NCBI RefSeq assembly: GCF_024138715.1
Contig: NZ_CP092074.1
Coordinates: 3,038,001 to 3,102,000, forward strand
Reading direction: 5' to 3'
Length of the DNA: 64,000 bases
Source of the DNA: Emticicia sp. 21SJ11W-3
GTDB taxonomy: Bacteria > Bacteroidota > Bacteroidia > Cytophagales > Spirosomataceae
Made by a program: the position numbers and the translations under genes. Below, one piece after another: positions 1-8,333 of the stretch; the stretch's first letter is position 1; every line of letters starts with the position of its first letter. A model generated the notes under the pieces. It was not told the origin of the DNA. It saw nothing but the letters and a program-made list of their open reading frames with translations, and made no database searches.

Positions 1-1961
1 ATTTCAAGATGGAGCCTGATTATCAGATTGAAATTGGCCTTACCCCCAACCGTGCCGACGCGGCCTCACATTTTGGTGTGGCGCGTGACTTGAAAGCCGT
101 GCTGGGCCGTGAAGTAACTTTGCCATCGGTCGACAAATTTGCGGTGTCGGCTCAGAAAACAGACTTTACAGTTACCGTAGAAAACACCGAGGCTTGTCCA
201 CGTTTCTGCGGGCTGGAGATTCAGGGAGTAACCGTTCAGGAGTCGCCCGACTGGTTGAAAAAACGCCTGCTGGCTATCGGTCTGAACCCTATCAATAACA
301 TTGTCGACATCACCAATTATGTGTGCCATACGCTGGGGCAACCCATGCACGCCTTTGATGCCGACGAAGTGAAGGGCAAACAAATAATAGTGCGCGTGCC
401 TGAAAAAGGCACCAAATTCGTTACGCTTGATGGCACCGAAAGAACGCTTTCTGGCTACGACCTGATGGTGTGCAATGCCGAAGAACCAATGGCGATTGCC
501 GGGGTATTTGGCGGACAAAAATCGGGTATTAAATCAGGCACTACTAATATTTTCTTAGAGGTTGCCTATTTCAGCCCGGTTTGGGTGCGTCGTACTGCCA
601 CTTTCCATGGGCTGAAAACCGATGCGTCGTTTAGATATGAACGTGGCACCGACCCGAACATGCCGCCTTTTGCCATTCGCTTCGCTGCCCTGCTGGTGCA
701 GGAATTGGCCGGTGGAACCATTCTGGATGGTGTGATAGACCATTACCCCAAGCCGATTGAAAACCTTGAAATACAGGTAAAACATAAGCATATTAACCGT
801 TTGATAGGTAAAAACCTGGACGACGACCTGATAAAAACCATATTGGAAAGCCTTGATATAAAAGTGCTGACCGACGATGCCTTTGAAATGACCGTCAGCG
901 TGCCGCCCTACCGCGTAGATGTAACCCGCGAGGCCGACGTAATTGAAGAGATTCTGCGCATTTATGGTTTCGATAACATTGAGCTTTCGGAGCATTTGCA
1001 GGCTGATTTCCTGTCGGGTTTCCCGGATAAAGATGCTGATAAACTGCAGATGCGCTTGATTGAGCTACTGGCAGCCAATGGTTTTAATGAGATTCAGACG
1101 CTTTCTATCACCAAACCGGCTTATAACGAGGCCATTCAAAGCCTTGCAAAAGGCGGACAGGTTACGTTATTGAACCCATTGAGCGAAGAGCTGTCGGTAA
1201 TGCGCCAGAGCTTGTTGCTGACAGGTATGGAGTCGGTGGCGTATAACATTAACCGCCGCCAGAAAGACCTGAAACTGTTTGAGTTTGGTCGCGCTTACTT
1301 TACAAAACAGGAAGAAGGCCAAGACAAAAAATATAAAGAAAGTAAGCATCTGGGCTTGTGGTTGTCGGGCAATCAGCAGTCGGAGACCTGGTTGGCTGGT
1401 AGTAATCCTGTTACATTCCATGACATGGCGCTGGCTGTACAAAAAGTGCTAAAAGCCATGAAGGTTACTAAATTTGATACCCAGGACGCCAATTCACCGG
1501 TGTTTCAGTATGGTTTAACCTACCTTATCAATAAAAAACCAGTGGTAAGCCTCGGGCTGGTGAAACCATCCATTGCCCGGCTGGCCGATGTGAAACAGGC
1601 GGTGTTCTATGCGGATTTCGACTGGGAGTATCTGTTGAAACAGTATTCAGAGAAAGTGAATTATGTAGAGATACCGAAGTTCCCCGAGGTACGCCGCGAC
1701 TTGTCGCTGGTGATAGATTCTGCCACCAGTTTTGATCAGGTGTCGGCCATTGCCAATAAAACAGAGCGTAACCTGTTGAAAGCCGTAAACGTATTTGATA
1801 TTTACGAAGGCGAAAAACTGGGTGAAGGCAAAAAATCATACTCGGTAAGTTTCATACTACTAGACAAAGACAAAACCTTAACCGACGAAGTAATCGACAA
1901 AACCATGCAACGCCTGATAGCCGCGTATGAGAAAGAGTTGAGCGCGGTGATAAGGAAGTAG
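1..1961 (+). CDS. pheT: Phenylalanine-tRNA ligase beta subunit, 5' end missing
   Basis: This is the beta chain of the cytoplasmic alpha2-beta2 enzyme that charges tRNA-Phe. The reading frame is open from the left edge (codons before the first ATG at 9 read F-K), so the true start lies upstream. The 650 residues seen compare with roughly 800 in the family. The visible part begins near the conserved GLTPNRADA segment, continues through the B3/B4 editing domain (ACPRFCGLEI, residues about 60-230), a B5 domain (about 255-325), and ends in the FDX-ACB anticodon-binding domain (EIPKFPEVRRDLSLVID, about 555-650). No frameshift is seen. The stop at 1959-1961 is followed by a palindrome at 1991. Identification is firm; only the N-terminus is missing because of the window edge. 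Confidence 0.96.
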   Translation, partial: FKMEPDYQIEIGLTPNRADAASHFGVARDLKAVLGREVTLPSVDKFAVSAQKTDFTVTVENTEACPRFCGLEIQGVTVQESPDWLKKRLLAIGLNPINNIVDITNYVCHTLGQPMHAFDADEVKGKQIIVRVPEKGTKFVTLDGTERTLSGYDLMVCNAEEPMAIAGVFGGQKSGIKSGTTNIFLEVAYFSPVWVRRTATFHGLKTDASFRYERGTDPNMPPFAIRFAALLVQELAGGTILDGVIDHYPKPIENLEIQVKHKHINRLIGKNLDDDLIKTILESLDIKVLTDDAFEMTVSVPPYRVDVTREADVIEEILRIYGFDNIELSEHLQADFLSGFPDKDADKLQMRLIELLAANGFNEIQTLSITKPAYNEAIQSLAKGGQVTLLNPLSEELSVMRQSLLLTGMESVAYNINRRQKDLKLFEFGRAYFTKQEEGQDKKYKESKHLGLWLSGNQQSETWLAGSNPVTFHDMALAVQKVLKAMKVTKFDTQDANSPVFQYGLTYLINKKPVVSLGLVKPSIARLADVKQAVFYADFDWEYLLKQYSEKVNYVEIPKFPEVRRDLSLVIDSATSFDQVSAIANKTERNLLKAVNVFDIYEGEKLGEGKKSYSVSFILLDKDKTLTDEVIDKTMQRLIAAYEKELSAVIRK

Positions 1962-1988
1962 TTTAAAAATATTAAACCCATTTTCTGC

Positions 1989-2015
1989 GTAGAGACAGGG
2001 CATTGCCCTGTCTCT
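1989..2015. repeat. REP-like palindrome with GTAG head, copy 1
   Basis: AGAGACAGGGCA and TGCCCTGTCTCT are perfect 12-bp arms around one T, preceded by GTAG at 1989-1992. The same palindrome with A as the central base recurs at 21274-21302. It may also terminate pheT transcription. A GTAG tetranucleotide next to a hairpin is the arrangement known for REP elements mobilised by Y1 (RAYT) transposases; assigning it here is inference. Confidence 0.7.
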
Positions 2016-2027
2016 ATCGTTATACAC

Positions 2028-2077
2028 ACCCATCCCCAAGAACTGAGTAAGGATTCTATATTTACCACGGGGTAGCA
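2028..2077. repeat. 50-bp direct repeat, copy 1
   Basis: A 50-bp string starting ACCCATCCCCAAGAACTGAG and ending in the ACCACGGGGTAGCA motif recurs at 2204-2253 with few differences. It is followed by AT-rich sequence with further CACAGAG/CACGGTG words. There is no ORF in it; it looks like non-coding repeat sequence filling the gap after pheT. Confidence 0.7.
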
Positions 2078-2203
2078 CAGAGTAAAAAACACGGTGTTTC
2101 ACAGAGGTTTATTCCTAGTGAAACTTCGTGCAAAACTTAGTGTTACTTTGTGGTTTTATAATGAAAAGTTCTGACTGAAACCAAGGTTTAATACGCCATT
2201 CTC

Positions 2204-2253
2204 ACCCATCCGCAAGAACTGATTAAGGATTCTATATTTACCACGGGGTAGCA
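2204..2253. repeat. 50-bp direct repeat, copy 2
   Basis: Second copy of the 50-bp repeat at 2028-2077, 176 bp further on. Its 3' end forms the left arm of the hairpin at 2240-2279. Confidence 0.7.
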
Positions 2254-2279
2254 ATTATTTGCTACTCCGTGGTTTTTTT
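2240..2279 (+). terminator. Hairpin followed by T-run
   Basis: ACCACGG-GTAGCA pairs with TGCTAC-CCGTGGT (one mismatch in the stem, short AT loop) and is followed by seven Ts. It reads as a Rho-independent terminator on the plus strand, built from the right part of the direct repeat. Confidence 0.6.
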
Positions 2280-2389
2280 ATTTGTTTTATTTTCTGGGAT
2301 TTATGGATAGTAGTATATTTGATAAAGGAAACTTATTAATTTTAATTCATAATACCTCTGTTTAGTTAATATTTACATAATAACACCAC

Positions 2390-3754
2390 ATGAAAAATAC
2401 TGAGGAAGTTCTATCTGAGTTAAAAGACCTTATTCAGACAGATGGATATATATACTCACTTTGTTTAATTTTATTCGAAGATTTTCACTTTAATCTTGAT
2501 AAAATACATGAAGTAAATCATAAGTCAAAATTGAGTAATAAAGAATGTACATTAATATTAGGCTTTTTGGTACAGGATGAGATAAATTTTACTATTCCTG
2601 AGTCATTTGAAGTATTGTTAAACCATAAGGAGAAGACATATACCTTAATGAAAGAATTGCAAGATTCATTGAATTTTACGAAGATGAATAAGCTCAGAGA
2701 AATTTTTACCAAATTTGAGAGCGGCGAAGAAATTGAAAGCTACAAAAATGATAAAATTGACTTTTTTATTAAAGATAGAGGAATGATTGAGCCGACATTC
2801 TATTCTGGAGATGGTGTATATGATTTTCAATACTTGGAAAATCTTGAGCGCAAATATAAGTTTGATTTGGACTGGCTTTTAGAAAATAGAAACTTTGAAG
2901 TCAACATAGTTCGTAATATCGTAAATCAAATTAAAAAAATTTTATTCGAAAAATCAAAAAGAGTTGCTCTAATAGATTTAAAAGGTATTTTCCCAAAAGT
3001 AACTAAGAAGGCTAGAAAGAAACTAAAAAGCCAATACACAGAGGAACAAATTAATAAATATGAGAAGGAAATCTATAATCAAGCAATGTTTTACCAATAC
3101 AGGAATTTATTTTCTCCTATTTCTAGCGATGTTAATAAGGAAAAATTGAGTACCAATAGTTTAGAAGCCTTTTGCGGAAATTTGGTCGACTTATTTGTAA
3201 TAAGAGAATCTGATTTTGAAAATAAAGACAGTATTCAAAGTTTTTTCCATAACTTTTCTTTCGAACCTAACTGTAATGCAGAGTTTAAAGGGCCTGGGTA
3301 TTTTAACATATTAAATTCTCGTCCTTTAGTCAAGTTAAGTGAAGGGCGATATTTTGCACCAATAAATTATTTAATATCTGAAGCGGTTTATGAGAGTCCA
3401 TTTTATTGGATGTGGGATGACTTAAGCTATCGTAATAACGTTTCAAAGCATAGAGGAGATGTTGGAGAAGAAATCGCATGGGAGTTTCTATCTAAAATAT
3501 TTGGGATAGAATATACCTTCAAATCTGTTCTTATAAGGAATAAAAAAGGCCATCCAATTACTGATATAGATGTACTTTGTTTACTTGGTACTAAAGCTTT
3601 ATGTGTACAAGTAAAATCAAAAAAATTAACGTATTTAGCAAAAAGAGGTGAATTTGAACAATTAACTAAAGATTTTAAAGGTGCTATTCAAGATGCATAT
3701 AATCAAGGACTAATTTCAAGAAAAAGCATTATGGATGATAATGCAATACTATAG
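2390..3754 (+). pseudogene. 5' half of a nuclease-like/SEC-C gene cut by an IS3 element
   Basis: This 454-codon fragment is the N-terminal half of a gene interrupted by the insertion at 3750-4983. The last codons and the stop come from IS sequence. Residues about 345-430 look like a PD-(D/E)XK nuclease core: GEEIAWEFL, then TDIDVL with an Asp, a beta-turn, and VQVKSKK (a QxK motif as in Mrr-type and some RecB-like enzymes). The preceding ~340 residues are charged and helical and I do not recognise them. Removing the IS plus one target copy joins residue 453 in frame to the fragment starting at 4988, giving a 773-residue protein with a C-terminal SEC-C zinc motif. Function is unknown; DNA processing or defence is a guess. 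The block is clearly AT-richer than pheT, consistent with transfer. Confidence 0.75.
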
Positions 3755-3807
3755 TTCCCCCCTAAAATAGTACCAGTAGTTAAGTTGAAAAGACTTAACT
3801 TACACCG

Positions 3808-4086
3808 ATGAAAAAGACAAAGCGGAAGTTTACTACAGAGTTCAAATTACAGGTAATTCTGGATGCCTTGACTGAAAGGCAAACCTTATCGGCATTAAGC
3901 CAAAAGTACGGATTGCACAGCAACCAGATTTCGCTATGGAAGCAGGATTTTCTCAATAAAGCCAAACAGATTTTGCAGGCGAAGCCTGCAAATACTTCTG
4001 AGCAGGATATGGAGAAGAAGGAACTTTACAGTAAAATTGGTCAGTTACAGATGGAAGTTGATTTTCTTAAAAAAAAGTTATCCTGA
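3808..4086 (+). CDS. IS3-family transposase OrfA (helix-turn-helix)
   Basis: This 92-residue protein carries the N-terminal HTH of IS3-type transposases, which binds the terminal inverted repeats (KRKFTTEFKLQVILDAL, then LSALSQKYGLHSNQISLWK). A short leucine-rich coiled coil follows, ending in KKKLS. An A-rich run just before the stop (eight As then G, about 4069-4077) is a plausible -1 slippery site. The -1 frame is open from there into orfB, so a fused OrfAB transposase is expected, as is usual in this family. Confidence 0.9.
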   Translation: MKKTKRKFTTEFKLQVILDALTERQTLSALSQKYGLHSNQISLWKQDFLNKAKQILQAKPANTSEQDMEKKELYSKIGQLQMEVDFLKKKLS

Positions 4087-4130
4087 CTGACATCTCGGTA
4101 CGATATAGTTGGTTAGATACGCATGAGCAG

Positions 4131-4967
4131 TTGAGTATCCGCAAACAAAGCGAACTGCTTTATATTGCTCGTTCAAGGCTGTATTACAAGCCTAAGTCGG
4201 AGGGTTTAGTCAATTTACACCTGATGCGATTAATTGATGAGCAATATACCCGAACGCCGTTTTATGGTGTTCCTCGCATGTACGAGTATCTACAAAGGGC
4301 TTGTCCTAGGTGGATACTTAATAAAAAGCGAATTGAACGCCTGTATGCAAAGATGGGATTACGAGCCGTTTTGCCAGGTCCGCATACCTCAAAACCCGAT
4401 CCGAAGGCAACATATCGGTTTCCGTATTTGCTAAAAGGGTTAGAAATAGAACGAGCGAATCAGGTTTGGGCAGCCGACATAACCTACATCCCGATGAGTA
4501 GAGGATACCTGTATCTGTACGCTATTATTGACCTTTACAGCCGTTTCATTGTACATTGGGGAGTATCCAACTCGATGAATGCCGAGCGGTGTACCACCCT
4601 CACACGAGAGGCGATTGTACAGAGTGGAATACCGACTATTTTTAACACAGATCAGGGAAGTCAATTTACTTCAGTCTGCTTCCAGAATCTGATTAGAGAG
4701 TTCGGTATCAGCATGAGTATGGATGGTAAAGGAAGGGCGATTGATAATATTTTTATTGAGAGATTTTGGCGAACTCTCAAATATGAGTATGTTTACCTTA
4801 ACCCAGCCAACGGAGGGCTTCAGTTTTACTTTGGATTAGATGAATACATCAGATATTATAATTTTCAAAGACCCCATGAGGCAATTGAAAAAATGACACC
4901 TGCCTCCAAATATGGCATTCAAAATTTAACTAATTTTTCAACCAAATATTCAACTTCGCTGGTTTAA
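4131..4967 (+). CDS. IS3-family transposase OrfB (DDE integrase core)
   Basis: This 278-residue catalytic half has an HTH_21-like region (residues about 25-75) and an rve integrase core. The DDE triad is visible as WAADITYIP (D), FNTDQGSQFTS (D) and IDNIFIERFWRTLK (E). It has no good independent start: 4131 is TTG, and the frame is open upstream to about 4071 in the -1 frame relative to orfA. Translation therefore most likely comes from ribosomal frameshifting. The frame is intact, so the element could still be active. It ends 16 bp before the right end of the IS. Confidence 0.92.
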   Translation: MSIRKQSELLYIARSRLYYKPKSEGLVNLHLMRLIDEQYTRTPFYGVPRMYEYLQRACPRWILNKKRIERLYAKMGLRAVLPGPHTSKPDPKATYRFPYLLKGLEIERANQVWAADITYIPMSRGYLYLYAIIDLYSRFIVHWGVSNSMNAERCTTLTREAIVQSGIPTIFNTDQGSQFTSVCFQNLIREFGISMSMDGKGRAIDNIFIERFWRTLKYEYVYLNPANGGLQFYFGLDEYIRYYNFQRPHEAIEKMTPASKYGIQNLTNFSTKYSTSLV

Positions 4968-4987
4968 GTTTGGGGGTAAGTTAAATA

Positions 4988-5950
4988 CTTTACGATAATA
5001 ATGGAAACCCAATAAATCTGAAGCAGAAGATAGATGAAGTTTATATTTTGGGTTTAACTACTGAAAACTACCCAGCATTACAAATACAACTTCAAACGAT
5101 GCTTGTTAAGAAGGATATTGATCCGTATCCTTTGTTTATTTCTATTTTCGATTTAGAGTTATTGACATATTATCTTTCGGATCCGTATGATTTGATGTAT
5201 TATGTTCGTCAAAGAGTTGGACTTGCTGAATATTACATATCTGATGAAGAGATAAATTATCTAGGTTATCATCTTGAACGAAAACTGTATAGAACCAATG
5301 ATTACGATAGGGTAATGATTGATTCATCATTTGGATTAAGAATTGATAGAAATTATTATCCTTACAAAACTGGTTTAACTCATCTTTTATCTGAAAGAAA
5401 CGATCCAATTCATAATCGATGGAATAATTTAAAATTTGAAGAATTCTTAACAGCTATAAAAAGCAGCAAATTCTCCAAAGTCTCCGATATTGTTTTTCAA
5501 TTCCTTGATTTATCCTTTGATAGTCGAGACAAGATTGTTGAGCAAATTTTTATGTGCAAAGAAAAATCAAGGTTGAATTGCAAATCTAAATCAATGTCTG
5601 CTGGATTTCAATTTAATTTTGGAATGAGTTATTTAGCTGCAGGTCCTGAGAATTTAAGTTCTTTAGATTTTAACGTAAGGATTTATTCTGAACTTAAGAA
5701 GTATAAATTAAAATGTAATACTTGGTTAGGAATTGGAGCATTTTGGAATAGTCCTAATTTAATTGACTATATGATTTATCTAGATAATCCTTGGGAATTT
5801 AATCTTCAATTAGAGGAGGATAGTGCAGAACTTTTTAATAGTAGTAATTCTAGGAAAATAATTTCAATTGAAGGGGGGCTTAGAATTGGAAGAAATGATA
5901 GGTGCCCGTGCAATAGTGGATTAAAATATAAAAAATGCTGCGGGAAGTGA
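4988..5950 (+). pseudogene. 3' half of the interrupted nuclease-like gene, SEC-C domain
   Basis: This is the C-terminal part of the gene broken by the IS3 element. The frame is open from the right target copy at 4988, with the first internal ATG at 5048. Most of it is unrecognised mixed alpha/beta sequence. The end, GRNDRCPCNSGLKYKKCCGK, is a textbook SEC-C motif: CxCxSGxKYKxCC, which binds one zinc ion and is found at the end of SecA and many unrelated proteins. The fragment may still be expressed from 5048 as a 300-residue protein, but the nuclease-like half would be lost. Together with 2390-3748 it encodes 773 residues. Confidence 0.72.
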
Positions 5951-6029
5951 ATTTAAATCCAATTTTATACTTAGGCTACATTTAGTAAAGGTGCTTTAAA
6001 TTTATCAATGATCTATTTTAAACCCAATT

Positions 6030-6611
6030 TCACCCCATTCTCAAAATCCTATACGTCTTCTTCTTCAAATCGAATTTAAAAAGCCGTGCGGGGCCTTCAC
6101 CTGTATATGCGTAACCGTTGATATGTCTGACAAGAAATTTACCGCTTGAGTCCTTCACCATTGGTCTGCCGTCCTGCCCATCATGAACCATCGTTTTATC
6201 CTGAAATGGTGGCCGTGAATACACCCTGTCCTGAATAATCATTTCCAGAAATTCCCGTTTACGCTTGTCGCCGACACTGTGCTTGCGCCTGCCATTCCTA
6301 TCGCAGTCATATATTAAAACTATGTTCGAAAGGAAATAGGCGTAGGCATCTGGCAGGTTATCTTTGTAAGAATCTTCAATATTTACACTTAATAGCCAGG
6401 TTTTATTTCCCTCTGTATCTATGTATCTGTTTAATTCATAGATGCCCATGCCGTTTACAAAGTAATGCTCTTTGGAGGCTATATGTGCAAATTCTCCTAA
6501 TACGCTGAACTGAAGAGAATCTTTAGTCAGAAATTCTCTTTTAATTGGGTCTTGTGCCAAAAGGTTTATGCACAGTATAGAAATGAGAATCAGGAGGGTT
6601 GTTTTTTTCAT
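6030..6611 (-). CDS. Secreted protein of unknown function
   Basis: This 193-residue protein starts with a clear signal peptide (MKKTTLLILISILCINLLAQ, cleavage after the Ala-Gln region), so it is exported to the periplasm or beyond. The remainder is soluble, rich in charged and aromatic residues, with no cysteine pair or catalytic motif that I recognise. It is convergent with the interrupted nuclease gene and stands alone; the next gene on the same strand is 130 bp upstream behind a hairpin repeat. The start is the only ATG giving the signal peptide. Function unknown. Confidence 0.7.
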   Translation of the reverse strand: MKKTTLLILISILCINLLAQDPIKREFLTKDSLQFSVLGEFAHIASKEHYFVNGMGIYELNRYIDTEGNKTWLLSVNIEDSYKDNLPDAYAYFLSNIVLIYDCDRNGRRKHSVGDKRKREFLEMIIQDRVYSRPPFQDKTMVHDGQDGRPMVKDSSGKFLVRHINGYAYTGEGPARLFKFDLKKKTYRILRMG

Positions 6612-6655
6612 GGCAATTATAAGTATTTTTAGTCAGTATTTTTATTAAGTATCAT

Positions 6656-6715
6656 GCCCCCGGCAGGGTCTCCCGTGTACATAAGCTAAGCCCTGCAAGG
6701 GCTCTCTGCCGGGGC
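6656..6715. repeat. Hairpin repeat between two small genes
   Basis: GCCCCCGGCAG at 6656 pairs with CTGCCGGGGC at 6706-6715 (one bulge). Inside is GCCCT-GCA-AGGGC. The words GGCAGGGTCTCCCGTGT and GGGCTCTCTGCC resemble, in reverse orientation, the GCAGAGTCC...GGGAGACTCTGC hairpin of the repeat family at 49-53 kb, so it may be a diverged copy. Confidence 0.5.
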
Positions 6716-6744
6716 AGAGATGGATTTTCTGGCAATAAATTTCT

Positions 6745-6981
6745 TCACCTTTCCATCACTATAAAAAAATAATTGCGGGATCGCCCATTGTAAGTTTCCG
6801 AAAAACTTGAAACCGTCACCACCCGAAAGCCTTCTTCACTTTTCTCTTCAATATATCTTTCTGCTTTTGTATATTCATTAAGTACAATACAGGTAGTTTT
6901 TCTCTGATTTGATTTATAAGTCTGCGACATCAACAATATCAGCAAAGCAAAAGCGGCCAGAATCAATAAATTCTTTCTCAT
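6745..6981 (-). CDS. Small membrane-anchored protein, DUF4177-like
   Basis: This 78-residue protein has one N-terminal hydrophobic segment (residues 4-22, LLILAAFALLILLM) with no obvious cleavage site, then a short soluble domain. The soluble part (CIVLNEYTKAERYIEEKSEEGFRVV and a terminal YFFIVMER) has the pattern of DUF4177-type domains: a small beta-alpha-beta fold with 'L..E.GF..V' and a final aromatic strand. It probably sits in the inner membrane with the domain in the periplasm. A similar C-terminal pattern (GYDFVQAYAF and YLLRKRK) occurs in the secreted protein at 46761-47138. Function unknown. Confidence 0.6.
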   Translation of the reverse strand: MRKNLLILAAFALLILLMSQTYKSNQRKTTCIVLNEYTKAERYIEEKSEEGFRVVTVSSFSETYNGRSRNYFFIVMER

Positions 6982-7127
6982 GGTAATATTTATTTTAAGT
7001 GATTAATGACTGAAATATATGAAATGGCATCCCATTTAAAAAGAACACGAAAGCATTTTTATTCGCCGGCTCCCAGAAAACAATCCTGCATTACTTTCGT
7101 TTGTAATTATAATTAAATCAATCCGCC

Positions 7128-7691
7128 ATGACCAGATTCGGTTCTTTACTTCTCTTCACAACCCTCCTCGCCTGCAACACCCCAACCGATAAACCCGCCA
7201 CCAAAAGTGCCGCGGAAATAACACCGGCTCAGCTGATAAGCCCCGGCCAGAGCATCGGCCAACTTACCATTGGTATGCCTGCTGATAGCGCACTGGCAAG
7301 GCTCGGGCGGCCTGATGCCTCTGATGCCGCTATGGGCAGCGCGCTGATGGCCTGGTACGGCAAAGATGCGCACCACTACCGAACAGCGGTTTTTACCAGC
7401 ATGAATATGGGCAACGAGAATTTCCACCGTATTAAGCGCATCATGGTTAGTTCGCCGTGGTTTAAAACGGCCGACGGACTGGGTGCAGGCACGCCGCTGG
7501 CGGTTCTGGCAGAACAATTCAGGTTAAAAAAGGTAGCAGATGCCGCCGCTTCCCAAAAGGGGTTGCTGGTGTACACGGCCGTTGGCAGGGGCATCAGCTT
7601 TGATATTGACAGCCTTACACGCATCTGCAAGGCAGTAACGGTGCATCCGGCAGATGAGCAGGCGGCCGCCTATATTAATATGCATGAATAA
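7128..7691 (+). CDS. Lipoprotein of unknown function
   Basis: This 187-residue protein has a lipoprotein signal peptide with lipobox LLAC (Cys16), so it should be lipidated and exported. After a Thr/Pro/Lys-rich linker comes a small soluble domain beginning ISPGQSIGQLTIGMPADSAL. The phrase 'IGxLTIGMpadsaLarLG.P' resembles the repeated beta-beta-alpha motif of many Bacteroidota secreted proteins, where a 'GMs..ev...lG.P' element occurs. GC-rich codon use matches the core genome. A TACTTTCG element at about 7091 could be its -7 promoter box. It lies upstream of the MbnP operon with an 84-bp gap and may be separate from it. Function not known. Confidence 0.7.
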   Translation: MTRFGSLLLFTTLLACNTPTDKPATKSAAEITPAQLISPGQSIGQLTIGMPADSALARLGRPDASDAAMGSALMAWYGKDAHHYRTAVFTSMNMGNENFHRIKRIMVSSPWFKTADGLGAGTPLAVLAEQFRLKKVADAAASQKGLLVYTAVGRGISFDIDSLTRICKAVTVHPADEQAAAYINMHE

Positions 7692-7780
7692 CCCGTTTAC
7701 AAACAGGCCGTTACAGAAAAACCCGCCAATAAATACATAAAGAAATAGCCGTTTGGGGTATCAGGCATTTTATTTATGTG

Positions 7781-7788
7781 TATCTTTG
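7781..7788 (+). promoter_or_regulatory. Possible -7 element of the MbnP operon
   Basis: TATCTTTG matches the Bacteroidota -7 consensus TAnnTTTG. A TTTG lies at 7752-7755, but the 25-base spacing is longer than usual. If it is used, the transcript would begin almost at the ATG at 7794 (leaderless or nearly so). That favours 7794 over the ATG at 7776. Confidence 0.35.
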
Positions 7789-7793
7789 GGGCT

Positions 7794-8183
7794 ATGTTAC
7801 AATTCAGGCAAATAGCGCTTGTGTTCCTTTCAGCGGCCGTGATGGTGAAGTCGCTGATTGTGCCGCTTATATGTCTCGACTACGAGTTCCGTAAGGATTT
7901 CATCATCAAAAACTATTGTATCAATAAAAACCGCCCCGAACTGCATTGCGACGGCAAGTGTTTTCTGGCCAGGAAAATCAATGCCGAAAACCAGAAAGAA
8001 GAGCAAAACGCATTGGGCAGCTTTATTGAAAAACTCATTGAAATAAATAGTGTAGGCACCCCGGGCACCTTTGTTTTTGACAACGAGGTCGAAATCATTC
8101 CCGCCGCCGTGCAAAACTATTTTGTTTCTATTCAGGCCACTGTCGACTTCTCCAGTGCCGTTTTTCATCCTCCGGTAGTCTGA
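7794..8183 (+). CDS. Small membrane/periplasmic protein heading the MbnP operon
   Basis: About 129 residues from the ATG at 7794 (an in-frame ATG at 7776 precedes it). It has one N-terminal hydrophobic segment (LVFLSAAVMVKSLIVPLICL) followed by a conserved-looking block FIIKNYCINKNRPELHCDGKCFLARKI. Two cysteines (NYC and HCDGKC) sit in a form that suggests metal binding or a disulphide. I recall proteins with this 'NYCINK.RPEL.C.GKC' block commonly preceding metal-related secreted proteins in Bacteroidota, but it has no established function. It is followed at 150 bp by the MbnP-like gene on the same strand, so a joint role in copper or redox chemistry is inferred from context. Confidence 0.65.
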   Translation: MLQFRQIALVFLSAAVMVKSLIVPLICLDYEFRKDFIIKNYCINKNRPELHCDGKCFLARKINAENQKEEQNALGSFIEKLIEINSVGTPGTFVFDNEVEIIPAAVQNYFVSIQATVDFSSAVFHPPVV

Positions 8184-8333
8184 CACCCCCCTTCTCTGTT
8201 TTTTATCATTCCATGCCCGGTAAAGCTGCCGGAGCTAACCTTTTTGTATTATATTACTTCTTAAAACATCCGTAAGCACGGTTGTGGAAGGCCTGCGCCT
8301 GCCCGGCCCGATGCTGTCTAATTATTCAGAAAA

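Larger units (their letters stand above)
3750..4983 (+). mobile_element. IS3-family insertion sequence, about 1234 bp
   Basis: The element holds overlapping-frame orfA and orfB. Its ends are related imperfect inverted repeats: TATAGTTCCCCCCTAAAATA at the left, and TAACTTACCCCCAAACTTAA as the reverse complement of the right end. AATAC flanks it on both sides (3745-3749 and 4984-4988). The following T also matches, so the duplication is 5 or 6 bp and the exact end is uncertain by one base. Deleting the element and one AATAC restores an uninterrupted reading frame across the host gene, which fixes the boundaries well. Confidence 0.88.

Noticed and set aside
6656-6715. Terminator for the gene at 6745
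   Set aside because: The hairpin has no T-run on either side; it fits a diverged copy of the structured repeat better, so it is listed as a repeat only.
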